From Achromobacter spanius (lineage in GTDB: Bacteria; Pseudomonadota; Gammaproteobacteria; Burkholderiales; Burkholderiaceae_B): 64,000 nt of DNA. Position numbers and translations under genes: made by a program. Location: contig NZ_CP025030.1 of NCBI RefSeq assembly GCF_002812705.1, positions 4,402,001-4,466,000 on the forward strand, written 5' to 3'. How positions within the stretch are numbered: the stretch's first letter is position 1; every line of letters begins with the position of its first letter. Positions 30,392-38,343 of the stretch are shown here, one piece after another. The notes under the pieces are model-generated. The model did no database searches. It was not told the DNA's origin and worked only from the letters and a program-made list of their open reading frames with translations.

Positions 30392-31512
30392 TTGGCGGCC
30401 CCCATGGCGCTTTCGCGCTGGAACCGCAATAACAAGCGCAAGGCTTCACCGGCAACCGCGGCCTGCTCGCCGTCGCCTTGCATGCTTTGCAACTGCGCGG
30501 CCACGTCGCCCACGTAGCCGCTGGCGCCCAGTTCGGCCAGGTCGGCCTGGTCGGGTTCCAGAAGCAAGCCGGACAGGTCGGGCAGCAAGGCACGCACCTG
30601 CGCGGCGGCCTGATCCACGGCGCGTTGCAGCGCGTCCCAGGTTTCCATATTGACGTGGCCCTGCACGTCCAACCGCAACACATCGTCAGCGCGCAAGGCC
30701 GCCAGGCGCTCGGCCAGCGCCTGCGCGTCGGTGGGCAGGCTGATGGTTTCCATCCAGGCCGACCAGCGGTACTTGCCGATGGCGATGCGTTCGACCACGG
30801 GCGTGGCCCCCGGCGCATCGATGTGCACGTCAAGCACGTAGCCGGGCTCGTTACCGCGAAAGCGATCCTGCTCCGGCGTGCCGGCGTACCAGGTGTGCGC
30901 GTCAATGGACAGGCAGCCGTGCCAATCACCCAGCGCCAGGTAATCCAGGCGGGCACGGGCGGCGCGCTCGGGCGCGATGGGGTTGGTGGCGTCGATGGTG
31001 TCCGGCAAACGACCCGCCACGCTGCCGTGAGCCAGGCCCACGCGCACGCGGCCGGCTTCGGTGTCCAGCGTGTCGAAGGACTGCGTCACGTCGTCGTAGG
31101 TATGGCGTTGGGTCAGCGGCGCGGCCAGCACGGCAAGATTGATGGCGGGCAGGTCCACCACGCCGATGCGCGTAGGCACGTGTACGTTGGCGGGAATGCA
31201 GTCCAACTGCGCGGCGCGGCTCCAGACGCTGTCGGCCAAGGCGGCGTCGTGATTGCCGGCGATCATGACCCAAGGGCCGGCATAGGCGGCCATGGCGGCG
31301 AAGAGCCGGCGGATGGTGCGGTCGGAAACGCCTTGCGTATCAAAGACATCGCCCGCGACCAACACGGCATCCACGCGGCGTTCGGCGGCAAGCGCCGCGA
31401 TACGCGCCACGACGTCAAAGCGCGCTTCGGCCAGGATGGCGGCGTCGTCGGTTTCAAACTGGCCGTATTGACGGCCGATCTGCCAGTCGGCGGTATGCAG
31501 GAAATGAGTCAT
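30388..31512 (-). CDS. yhaO: YhaO/SbcD-like DNA repair exonuclease
   Basis: Mn-dependent calcineurin-like nuclease of the Mre11/SbcD group, 374 residues. The phosphoesterase motifs are HTADWQIGRQYG (D8, H10-type ligands), LVAGDVFDTQG and MIAGNHDAALADS; VGLAHGSV gives the later His. The C-terminal region about residues 250-374 is the capping domain. The ATG at 31512 begins MTHFLHTADWQ; the frame is open to 31545. With the adjacent YhaN it should form a Rad50-Mre11-like complex for double-strand-break ends. Confidence 0.92.
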   Translation of the reverse strand: MTHFLHTADWQIGRQYGQFETDDAAILAEARFDVVARIAALAAERRVDAVLVAGDVFDTQGVSDRTIRRLFAAMAAYAGPWVMIAGNHDAALADSVWSRAAQLDCIPANVHVPTRIGVVDLPAINLAVLAAPLTQRHTYDDVTQSFDTLDTEAGRVRVGLAHGSVAGRLPDTIDATNPIAPERAARARLDYLALGDWHGCLSIDAHTWYAGTPEQDRFRGNEPGYVLDVHIDAPGATPVVERIAIGKYRWSAWMETISLPTDAQALAERLAALRADDVLRLDVQGHVNMETWDALQRAVDQAAAQVRALLPDLSGLLLEPDQADLAELGASGYVGDVAAQLQSMQGDGEQAAVAGEALRLLLRFQRESAMGAAK

Positions 31513-31587
31513 GCGCCGATTTTGGCATAAGCCGGCACCCGCCAAAGCAGCAGAGTGCCGAATCGGTCACGCCGACTCAGCGCCCGC

Positions 31588-32889
31588 TCAAGCGCCCTTG
31601 CCGTCCAACACCAGGGACGGGCTTGACGCCGCGCCGCGCTCGTAGCGCGAGATGCCCAGGCCGTCGGTGCGAATGGCGGGCCGCTGCCCCATCACCTGAT
31701 CGGCCACCAGCTTGCCGGAGCCGCAAGCCATGGTCCAACCCAGCGTACCGTGGCCGGTATTCAGGAACAGGTTGCCGTAACGAGTCGGCCCGACGATGGG
31801 CGTGCTGTCCGGCGTCATCGGGCGCAGGCCGGTCCAGAATTCAGCCTGGGCCACATGGCCGCTGTCTGGGAACAGGTCGTTGACGACCAGTTCCAGGGTC
31901 TTGCGGCGGGCGTCCTTCAAGCGCAGGTCGAAACCGGATAGTTCGGCCATGCCGCCCACGCGAATGCGGTCGTCAAAGCGGGTGACGGCAATCTTGTAGG
32001 TTTCGTCGAGGATGGTGGAGACGGGGGCTGCGGCCTCGTCTTTCATGGGGATGGTCAGTGAGTAGCCCTTGACCGGGTAGACCGGCAGATCCAGGCCCAG
32101 CGGCTCAAGCAAGCCGCGCGTGTAGCTGCCGAAGGCGGCGACGTAGCGGTCGGCCGTCAGGACCTCGTTGCCCACGCGCACGCCGGTGATCTGACCGCCG
32201 GCGATGTTCAAGCCGGACACGGTCTGGTTGTAGCGGAAGTCCACGCCCAGTGCGGCGGCCATCTCGGCCAGCCGTGTGGTGAACAGGCGGCAGTCGCCGG
32301 TTTCGTCGTTGGGCAGGCGCAGGCCGCCGGCCAGCTTGTGGATCGAGCGCGCCAGGGCGGGTTCGGCCGTGATCAGGCGGTTGCGGTCCAGCAGTTCGTA
32401 GGGCACGCCCACTTCTTCCAGCACGGCGATGTCGCGCCGGGCGGCTTCCAACTGGGCGTCGGTGCGGAACAACTGCAAGGTGCCGCGCGTGCGCTCTTCA
32501 TAATGAATGCCGGTGGACGCGCGCAGTTCGCGCAGGCAATCGCGGCTGTATTCGGCCAGGCGCAGCATGCGCTCTTTATTGACCGAATAGCGGTCGGCCG
32601 AACAGTTGGCCAGCATGGCGGCCATCCACTTCAATTGGTACAGGCTGCCGTCCAGGCGTATCGCCAAGGGCGCATGTTTCTTGAACAGCCACTTGATGGC
32701 TTTCAGCGGAATGCCGGGCGCGGCCCAGGGCGTGGAATAGCCCGGCGAGACCTGGCCGGCATTGGCATAGCTGGTTTCCTGGGCTGCGGCGGGCTGGCGG
32801 TCCAGGACCGTCACGCGGGCACCCTGACGGGCGAGATAATACGCGGTCGTGGTGCCGATAACGCCGCTGCCTAGGACGATTACATGCAT
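31588..32889 (-). CDS. dadA: D-amino acid dehydrogenase small subunit DadA
   Basis: FAD-dependent membrane-associated enzyme that oxidises D-alanine (and other D-amino acids) to keto acids. The 433-residue product has the N-terminal dinucleotide motif [21 protein letters not shown] and E. coli-like text [42 protein letters not shown] (in part), and the C-terminal [21 protein letters not shown]. No dadX alanine racemase in the window. Divergent from the lrp gene, which is the expected regulator. Confidence 0.96.
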   Translation of the reverse strand: MHVIVLGSGVIGTTTAYYLARQGARVTVLDRQPAAAQETSYANAGQVSPGYSTPWAAPGIPLKAIKWLFKKHAPLAIRLDGSLYQLKWMAAMLANCSADRYSVNKERMLRLAEYSRDCLRELRASTGIHYEERTRGTLQLFRTDAQLEAARRDIAVLEEVGVPYELLDRNRLITAEPALARSIHKLAGGLRLPNDETGDCRLFTTRLAEMAAALGVDFRYNQTVSGLNIAGGQITGVRVGNEVLTADRYVAAFGSYTRGLLEPLGLDLPVYPVKGYSLTIPMKDEAAAPVSTILDETYKIAVTRFDDRIRVGGMAELSGFDLRLKDARRKTLELVVNDLFPDSGHVAQAEFWTGLRPMTPDSTPIVGPTRYGNLFLNTGHGTLGWTMACGSGKLVADQVMGQRPAIRTDGLGISRYERGAASSPSLVLDGKGA

Positions 32890-33023
32890 GATTCTTTCCG
32901 TATTTGGATTTACTCAGTTATTTCGGTAGTCTATGACCCAAATCGCAGTGAAAAGCACTGATTATTTTCCTTTAGCAGCGCTTTTTCTGGGGCACCTTCT
33001 GTTTTCCGATCGGCAAAAGTGAA
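32890..33023. promoter_or_regulatory. dadA-lrp divergent control region
   Basis: A 134-base AT-rich gap. It contains GAAAA...TTTTC symmetry at about 32951-32970 (GAAAAGCACTGATTATTTTC), in line with Lrp-family binding sites, and TTTAGCAGC-like half sites. Lrp-type control of dadA is known in related bacteria; the exact site is inferred. Confidence 0.5.
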
Positions 33024-33491
33024 ATGCGCGACCTAGACCGAATTGACCTGAAAATCCTGGAAATCCTGCAGCGCGAAGGCCGCATTTCCGTTACTGATCT
33101 GGCCGAGCGCGTCAGCTTGTCGGCCACCCCCTGTTCGGACCGGGTCAAACGGATGGAACGCGAAGGCGTCATCACGGGTTACCATGCGCGCGTCAATCCG
33201 GCGGCGTTGGGCAAAAACCTTCTGGTTTTTCTAGAGATCAAGCTGTCGGCGAAATCCGGCGACGTGTTTGACAAGGTCAAGAAAGAGCTGCTGTACGTGC
33301 CCGAAGTGATGGAATGCCATCTGGTCTCTGGCGATTTCGATTACCTCGTCAAGGCCCGCCTGACGGAGATGAACGAATACCGCCGCCTGTTGGGGGAAAT
33401 CCTGAAGCGCTTGCCGGCGTCGGCGGAGTCCCGCAGTTACATCGTCATGGAAGAAATCAAGGAAACGCTGTATCTGCCGGTGGATCGGTAG
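33024..33491 (+). CDS. lrp: Lrp/AsnC family transcriptional regulator
   Basis: A 155-residue feast/famine regulator. Residues 1-60 form the winged helix-turn-helix (LDRIDLKILEILQREGRISV, LAERVSLSATPCSDRVKRME) and residues about 65-150 the RAM amino-acid-binding domain (VMECHLVSGDFDYLVKARL). The sequence is close to Lrp of enterics and to the activators of dadA or bkd operons. Divergent from dadA. Confidence 0.93.
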   Translation: MRDLDRIDLKILEILQREGRISVTDLAERVSLSATPCSDRVKRMEREGVITGYHARVNPAALGKNLLVFLEIKLSAKSGDVFDKVKKELLYVPEVMECHLVSGDFDYLVKARLTEMNEYRRLLGEILKRLPASAESRSYIVMEEIKETLYLPVDR

Positions 33492-33630
33492 TTGGCACCT
33501 TGACCCTGGGCAAATGCCCCACTGGATACGCGGTTTGTTACGGGCGCGCGCGCCCGCGGCTGCTATGCTGGCGGCCCTCTGACCTGTGCCGCCCAACCCT
33601 GGTCCGACCCCAATTCTTTAGTCCCTGCCT

Positions 33631-34308
33631 ATGAATCGCCTCTATAAATATTTCTTCCGCGGCCTCATTACCGTGCTGCCGCTGGCCCTGACCATTTACC
33701 TGCTTTACATCTTTCTGGCGTGGACGGAAGCCGTGGCGCTGACGTTCCTGCGCCCCTTCATCGGCGGCTTCTACGTGCCGGGCATGGGGCTGGCGCTGGG
33801 CATCCTGGGCATTCTGGCCATCGGCTATCTGGTATCCAAGCAACGGGTGCAGAAGTTTCTGACCGTCGTGGAAATGCCCTTCACCAACCTGCCGGTGGTT
33901 AAAAGCATTTATTCATCGCTGAAGAGCTTTGCCGATTATTTTTCGCCCAGTTCCAAGAACACGGCCCAACAGGTCGTTGTCCTGCGCGTACCGGGCCAGC
34001 AGTTGGAACTGGTGGGCCTGGTGACCCGCCGCAGCATGGAAGGCTTGCCCGAAGGGTTTACGCAAGGCGACCGCGTGGCCGTCTATTTGCCCATGGGCTA
34101 CATGATTGGCGGCTACACCGTGTTTGTGCCGCAAGACTGGGTGCAGCCCATCCAGATGTCTGTCGAGGAAGCCATGCGTTCGTCGCTGATCGCCTGGATG
34201 GCGCGCGCCGAGAACACCAGCCGCCCCACGGCCCCGCCCGTGCCGGAGACGCCCGTGGCGCCCCCGCCGCCCCCGCCCGCCAACACGAATAGCGGCGACC
34301 CGGCCTGA
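33631..34308 (+). CDS. DUF502 family membrane protein
   Basis: A 225-residue inner-membrane protein with two helices (GLITVLPLALTIYLLYIFLA and PGMGLALGILGILAIGYLVS) and the conserved block MPFTNLPVVKSIYSSLKSF, then LPMGYMIGGYTVFVP. The C-terminus (about 200-225) is Pro-rich with a run of six prolines. Function unknown; DUF502 genes are often near aspS in other Burkholderiales, which is not present here. Confidence 0.9.
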   Translation: MNRLYKYFFRGLITVLPLALTIYLLYIFLAWTEAVALTFLRPFIGGFYVPGMGLALGILGILAIGYLVSKQRVQKFLTVVEMPFTNLPVVKSIYSSLKSFADYFSPSSKNTAQQVVVLRVPGQQLELVGLVTRRSMEGLPEGFTQGDRVAVYLPMGYMIGGYTVFVPQDWVQPIQMSVEEAMRSSLIAWMARAENTSRPTAPPVPETPVAPPPPPPANTNSGDPA

Positions 34309-34341
34309 CCGGCTTTTCATCTATCCCTTTCCGCGCAACCC

Positions 34342-34569
34342 ATGCCCATTATTGAATTCACGCTTGCCGAAGGCAGCCCCTATATTGAGATCAACCAGCT
34401 CTTGAAAGCCACCGGCGTCTGCGACAGCGGCGGCGCGGGCAAGATGATGGTGGCCGACGGCCAGGTCAGCGTGGGCGGCGTCATCGAAACCCGCAAGACC
34501 GCGAAAATCCGCGACGGCCAGATCGTCACTTGCGGCGACATCCGCATCGTTGTGCGAGCCCCGCAATGA
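34342..34569 (+). CDS. RNA-binding S4 domain protein YbcJ-like
   Basis: A 75-residue protein with a single S4 fold: FTLAEGSPYIEINQLLKATG and MMVADGQVSVGGVIETRKTAKI. Related to E. coli YbcJ, an RNA-binding protein of unclear partner. Its stop overlaps the start of the next gene by four bases (ATGA), tying it to a putative nuclease. Confidence 0.92.
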   Translation: MPIIEFTLAEGSPYIEINQLLKATGVCDSGGAGKMMVADGQVSVGGVIETRKTAKIRDGQIVTCGDIRIVVRAPQ

Positions 34570-35141
34570 AACTCAAGATGGCCAAGAATTCCATCTTCGC
34601 CGTGCTGCTGCGCTCGCCGTGGTGGATGAGCGCGGGCGTGGCCGTACTGCTTAGCGCCGGCGGGTTTGCCGCGCTGCCGCTGGAGTACGCGGCGATGGGC
34701 GTATTCGCGGCGGTGCCGTTCGCGGTCATTGCCATCATGGCGGCTTACAAGCAGTTGCGGGCACCGTCGGAAACGCGCGTGCAAGCCGTCGCAGAAGCCA
34801 CCGCGGCCATGTCCTGGGCCGACTTCGCCAACACCGTTGAAGCCGGTTTCAAGCGCGATGGCTGCGAGGTCGAACGCCTGCAAACGCCCGGCGCCGACTT
34901 CGCCTTGAGCAAAGACGGCCACGTGGCGATCGTCAGCGCCAAGCGCTGGAAGGCCGCGCGCGTTGGCGTGGAGCCGCTGCGCGAACTGCAAGCCGTGCGT
35001 GAAAAGCGTGGCGCGCGCGAAGCCATCTACATCGCCCTGGGCGACGTGTCGGACAACGCCTGGAAATATGCCAAGGCACAAGGCGTGTCGCTGATGACGG
35101 CGCCGGAACTGGCCAAGCTGCTGCGCGATCTGAAGGTCTGA
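34566..35141 (+). CDS. Membrane-anchored restriction-endonuclease-like (Mrr-type) protein
   Basis: A 191-residue protein with two N-terminal hydrophobic helices (SPWWMSAGVAVLLSAGGFAA and YAAMGVFAAVPFAVIAIMA) followed by a PD-(D/E)XK-like domain (about 75-180): SWADFANTVEAGFKRDGCEV, then ADFALSKDGHVAIVSAKRWK. The catalytic Asp and Lys appear present but the usual Gln/Glu two before Lys is replaced (SAK rather than QxK). This suggests a nuclease fold with uncertain activity. Starts at the ATGA overlap with the S4 gene. Confidence 0.75.
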   Translation: MKLKMAKNSIFAVLLRSPWWMSAGVAVLLSAGGFAALPLEYAAMGVFAAVPFAVIAIMAAYKQLRAPSETRVQAVAEATAAMSWADFANTVEAGFKRDGCEVERLQTPGADFALSKDGHVAIVSAKRWKAARVGVEPLRELQAVREKRGAREAIYIALGDVSDNAWKYAKAQGVSLMTAPELAKLLRDLKV

Positions 35142-35185
35142 GCCAGTCTGCCCGTCGTACCCTTGCGTTCCCTCCGGATACTCCA

Positions 35186-35575
35186 ATGACTTACCGCATC
35201 CTTGCCGACCTGGTGCTTGTCGTGCACGGGCTTTTTGTTGCCTTCGTGGTGTTCGGCGGGCTGCTGGCGCTGTGGCGACCGCGCATGGCCTACTGGCACT
35301 TGCCGGCGCTGGTGTGGGGCGCGGTGGTGGTCGGCATGGGCTGGATCTGCCCCCTGACCCCGCTGGAAGTGTCGCTGCGCCAACAAGCGGGGCAGCAAGG
35401 CTACGCGGGCGGCTTCATCGAACATTATTTGCTGGGCATCATCTACCCCGACGGCATCACCCGGACCACGCAGATGGTGCTGGCCGCGCTGTTGATTGTC
35501 GGCAATATCGTGGTGTATGCCCTGTGGGCGCGCCGACGCCGGCGTGCGGGGTCGCAACGCCGACAAGGCGACTAG
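35186..35575 (+). CDS. DUF2784 family membrane protein
   Basis: A 129-residue inner-membrane protein with four helices (LADLVLVVHGLFVAFVVFGG, LPALVWGAVVVGMGWICPLT, then GIIYP and MVLAALLIVGNIVVYALWA) and the conserved CPLTPLEVSLRQQ and GFIEHYLLGIIYP motifs. Function unknown. It ends 28 bases before a 15-bp tandem repeat array and is convergent with the acyl-CoA dehydrogenase. Confidence 0.88.
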   Translation: MTYRILADLVLVVHGLFVAFVVFGGLLALWRPRMAYWHLPALVWGAVVVGMGWICPLTPLEVSLRQQAGQQGYAGGFIEHYLLGIIYPDGITRTTQMVLAALLIVGNIVVYALWARRRRRAGSQRRQGD

Positions 35576-35603
35576 GCAAGGTTTGAAATCCAAGCCTGGG
35601 GAT

Positions 35604-35662
35604 GGGGTTTGCGAATCTGGGACTTGTGAATCCGGGGTTTGCAAATCCGGGCTTGCAAAGCT
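35604..35662. repeat. 15-bp degenerate tandem repeat, about four units
   Basis: Units at 35604-35618, 35619-35633, 35634-35648 and 35649-35662 follow GGGGTTTGCRAATCC; a further partial copy sits near 35680-35694. It lies between the stops of two convergent genes. It matches in style the array at 61762. Confidence 0.85.
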
Positions 35663-35713
35663 GGCGCTTAGAGACCCTTGGCTTGCAAATCCGCGGATTA
35701 CACGCGATGCGGA

Positions 35714-36841
35714 TTACAAACCCCGCGCGATCACCAGCCGCTGGATGTCGCTGGTGCCTTCGTAGATCTGGCACACGCGCACGTCGCGGTAAATGCGTTC
35801 GACCGGGAAGTCTTTCAGATAGCCGTATCCGCCCAAGGTCTGAATGGCGGCCGAACACACTTTCTCGGCCATTTCGGATGCGAACAGCTTGGCCATGGAC
35901 GCTTCCATCAGCGCCGGTTTGCCGGCTTCGCGCAGCGCCGCCGCATGCAGCACCATCTGGCGCGCGGCATGGATCTGCGTCGCCATGTCGGCCAGGCGGA
36001 ACGCCACGGCCTGATGTTCCATGATGGGCTTGCCGAATGCCTGGCGATCGCGGGCATAATCGCGCGCGCATTCAAAGGCGGCCCGCGCCATGCCCACCGA
36101 TTGCGACGCGATACCGATGCGCCCGCCCTCCAGGTTGGCCAACGCGATCTTGTAGCCCTGCCCTTCGTCGCCCAGCCGGTACGCGGCGGGAATGCGCATG
36201 TCTTCAAAGGCGATCTGGCAGGTGTCCGACGCATGCTGGCCCAGCTTGTCCTCCACCCGCAGCACTTGATAGCCCGGGGTGTCGGTCGGCACGATGAAGG
36301 CCGAGATACCGCGCTTGCCGGCGTCGGGGTCGGTGACCGCGAACACGATCACGGTCTGGCCGCTCTTGCCCGACGTGATGAATTGCTTGGCGCCGTTCAA
36401 GACGTAGTCGTCGCCGTCGCGGCGGGCGCGCGTGCGCAGGCTGCTGGCGTCCGAGCCCGCTTGCGGCTCGGTCAAGGCAAAGCCGCCGATGTGCTCGCCG
36501 CTTGCGAGCGGCCGCAGGAATTGCTCTTTCTGCGCGTCGTTGCCGAACTTCAGGATGGGCATGCAGGCGACCGAATTGTGCACGCTCATGATGGTGGAGC
36601 ATGCGCCGCTGCCGGCGGCGATTTCCTCCAGCGCCACGGCGTACGACACGTAGCCGCTGTCGTTGCCGTCCCATTCCTCGGGCACCAGCATGCCGAAGAA
36701 ACCTAATTGCGCCATTTCTTGAATGGCGTCGGCGGGATAGTGGTGGTCACGGTCCCAGCGCTCGGCGTTGGGCGCCAGGCGTTCCGTGGCGAAACGGCGC
36801 GCCATCTCTTGGATACTGAGTTGCTCTTCGGTCAACAGCAT
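35714..36841 (-). CDS. Acyl-CoA dehydrogenase (short/branched-chain type)
   Basis: FAD enzyme that introduces the 2,3-double bond into acyl-CoA. The 375-residue product has [19 protein letters not shown] (FAD/substrate loop), [18 protein letters not shown] and [21 protein letters not shown]. The catalytic base is E361 in [13 protein letters not shown]. Start at ATG 36841 with AGGAG 6-7 bases upstream; the frame is open to 37276 but the extra part is not conserved. Substrate could be butyryl-, isobutyryl- or 2-methylbutyryl-CoA. The electron partner EtfAB is not in the window. A monocistronic gene. Confidence 0.93.
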   Translation of the reverse strand: MLLTEEQLSIQEMARRFATERLAPNAERWDRDHHYPADAIQEMAQLGFFGMLVPEEWDGNDSGYVSYAVALEEIAAGSGACSTIMSVHNSVACMPILKFGNDAQKEQFLRPLASGEHIGGFALTEPQAGSDASSLRTRARRDGDDYVLNGAKQFITSGKSGQTVIVFAVTDPDAGKRGISAFIVPTDTPGYQVLRVEDKLGQHASDTCQIAFEDMRIPAAYRLGDEGQGYKIALANLEGGRIGIASQSVGMARAAFECARDYARDRQAFGKPIMEHQAVAFRLADMATQIHAARQMVLHAAALREAGKPALMEASMAKLFASEMAEKVCSAAIQTLGGYGYLKDFPVERIYRDVRVCQIYEGTSDIQRLVIARGL

Positions 36842-37022
36842 GTTTTGTCTCCTGGGGTTGCCGGGGCTGGCGCCGGATGGGCGCCGCCCGCCTTGTTCTG
36901 TCGTGTCGCGTCGGGGGGTGGACGCGGCACGGAAGTCGAGAATACACCGTCGACTACGGGTGCGCGGCAAGGCTCTTCGCATCAAGAACTTTTGATGTTG
37001 CGTGAAAATCGACAATCGAATT

Positions 37023-37049
37023 ATCATGCAACTTATTAAGTATCTTGAT
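37023..37049 (+). promoter_or_regulatory. Symmetrical AT-rich operator candidate before the flavoprotein gene
   Basis: ACTTA-T-TAAGT (37031-37041) is a perfect inner inverted repeat, flanked by ATCA...TGAT (37023-37026 and 37046-37049). The span ends 24 bases before the start codon, where a repressor could block initiation. Confidence 0.45.
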
Positions 37050-37072
37050 GAGCAATGGAAAGGAGTTTGCGC

Positions 37073-37975
37073 ATGAATTACGACGTGATCATTGTGGGCG
37101 GCAGCTTTGCCGGCCTGTCGGCCGCCATGCAACTGGCTCGCGCCAGAAGGCGCATCGCGCTGATCGATGGCGGCCAGCCCCGCAACCGTTACGCCGCCCA
37201 CTCGCACGGCTTCCTGGGTCAGGACGGCAAGACGCCGCACGACATCGTGCAGCAGGCCCGCGAGCAATTGGCCCACTATCCCACCGTGACATTCCTGGAT
37301 GGCGATGCGGTGACGGCCGGCGGTTCAATCGGCCGCTTTGAAGTAACGATGCGGGACGGGCAGCAGGTGCAAGGCAAGCGGCTGATTTTGGCCACCGGGC
37401 TGCGCGACGAACTCCCCGCCCTGCCCGGTTTGAACGAGCGATGGGGCAAGACGGTCTTGCACTGCCCCTACTGCCATGGCTATGAAGTGGCCGGCAGCCC
37501 GCTGGGCGTGATGGCGGCGCATCCGCTGTCGGCGCACCAGGCCATGCTGCTGCCGGACTGGGGACCCACCACGTATTTCACGCAGGGCGAATTTGAACCG
37601 GATGAGGAACAGGCTGCCTTGATGGCCAAGCGCGGCGTGCGTATCGAACGCAGCCCTATCGTTGAACTGATGGGCACGACGCCCGGGTTGGACGCGGTCA
37701 AGCTGGCCGACGGGCGGCGCATGGCAGTCCACGCGCTGTTCGTGGCCAGCAAGACGCACATGGCCAGCCCGCTGGCCGCGCAATTGGGATGCGCGTTCAA
37801 CGACGGCCCCCTGGGTCCGTTGATTCGCGTGGATGATCTGCGGCAGACAAGCGTCGAAGGCGTCTTCGCCGCCGGCGACGCCGCCATTCCCATGAGCAAC
37901 GCCACGCTAGCCAGCGCATCCGGGGTGATGGCGGGCGTGTGCGCGCATCGTTCGCTGGTGATGGAATGTTCGTAG
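37073..37975 (+). CDS. Thioredoxin-reductase-like NAD(P)/FAD-dependent oxidoreductase
   Basis: A 300-residue flavoprotein of the thioredoxin reductase fold. The FAD motif is [20 protein letters not shown] (residues 6-23), the redox-active pair is C131/C134 in HCPYCHGYE, and the second FAD contact is [13 protein letters not shown] near 265-277. The NADPH motif expected after the CxxC is absent: the text there is [16 protein letters not shown], without GGGNSA. It may use NADH poorly or take electrons elsewhere. Start ATG 37073 has AAGGAG 7 bases upstream. Its TAG stop lies inside a repeat element. Confidence 0.85.
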   Translation: MNYDVIIVGGSFAGLSAAMQLARARRRIALIDGGQPRNRYAAHSHGFLGQDGKTPHDIVQQAREQLAHYPTVTFLDGDAVTAGGSIGRFEVTMRDGQQVQGKRLILATGLRDELPALPGLNERWGKTVLHCPYCHGYEVAGSPLGVMAAHPLSAHQAMLLPDWGPTTYFTQGEFEPDEEQAALMAKRGVRIERSPIVELMGTTPGLDAVKLADGRRMAVHALFVASKTHMASPLAAQLGCAFNDGPLGPLIRVDDLRQTSVEGVFAAGDAAIPMSNATLASASGVMAGVCAHRSLVMECS

Positions 37976-38150
37976 GATGGGTGTAGCGCGCGATACGTGG
38001 CGCAAGAACCCAACCGAAGATCGCGCGATACCCGTCGCAAGAACCCAACCGAAGATCGCGCGATACCCATCGCGTGGACGTTGCTGATGGGTTACGCGCG
38101 GCAGGCACCGGTTTTCGCGGGCAGGCGGTGCCGCGCTTCACCCATCCTAC
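37972..38150. repeat. MITE-like repeat element, copy A
   Basis: It begins GTAGGATGGGTG and ends CACCCATCCTAC (inverted ends of about 12-18 bp). Inside are two tandem copies of a segment including AAGAACCCAACCGAAGATCG, and GGGTTACGCGCGGC. Copy B is nearly the same without the duplication. Its left TAG is the stop codon of the flavoprotein gene. No ORF encodes a transposase. Confidence 0.85.
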
Positions 38151-38173
38151 GCATCAGACGCCGCCCCCCGCCC

Positions 38174-38317
38174 GTAGGATGGGTGTAGCGCGCGATACCC
38201 GTTGCAAGAACCCAACCGAAGATCGCGCGCAACCCATCGCGTGGACGTTGCTGATGGGTTACGCGCGGCGGGCGCCAGTTTTCGCGGGCAGCCGGTGCCG
38301 CGCTTCACCCATCCTAC
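38174..38317. repeat. MITE-like repeat element, copy B
   Basis: Same outer ends as copy A and nearly the same interior, 144 bases. Copy A is about 34 bases longer owing to its internal duplication. Both lie between the convergent flavoprotein and hydrolase genes. Confidence 0.85.
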
Positions 38318-38343
38318 GCATCAAGGTCAGGAGGCCGGGCCGG

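Noticed and set aside
33542..33555. Palindrome GGGCGCGCGCGCCC after lrp
   Set aside because: A CG-run palindrome expected by chance in this composition; no T-tract follows.
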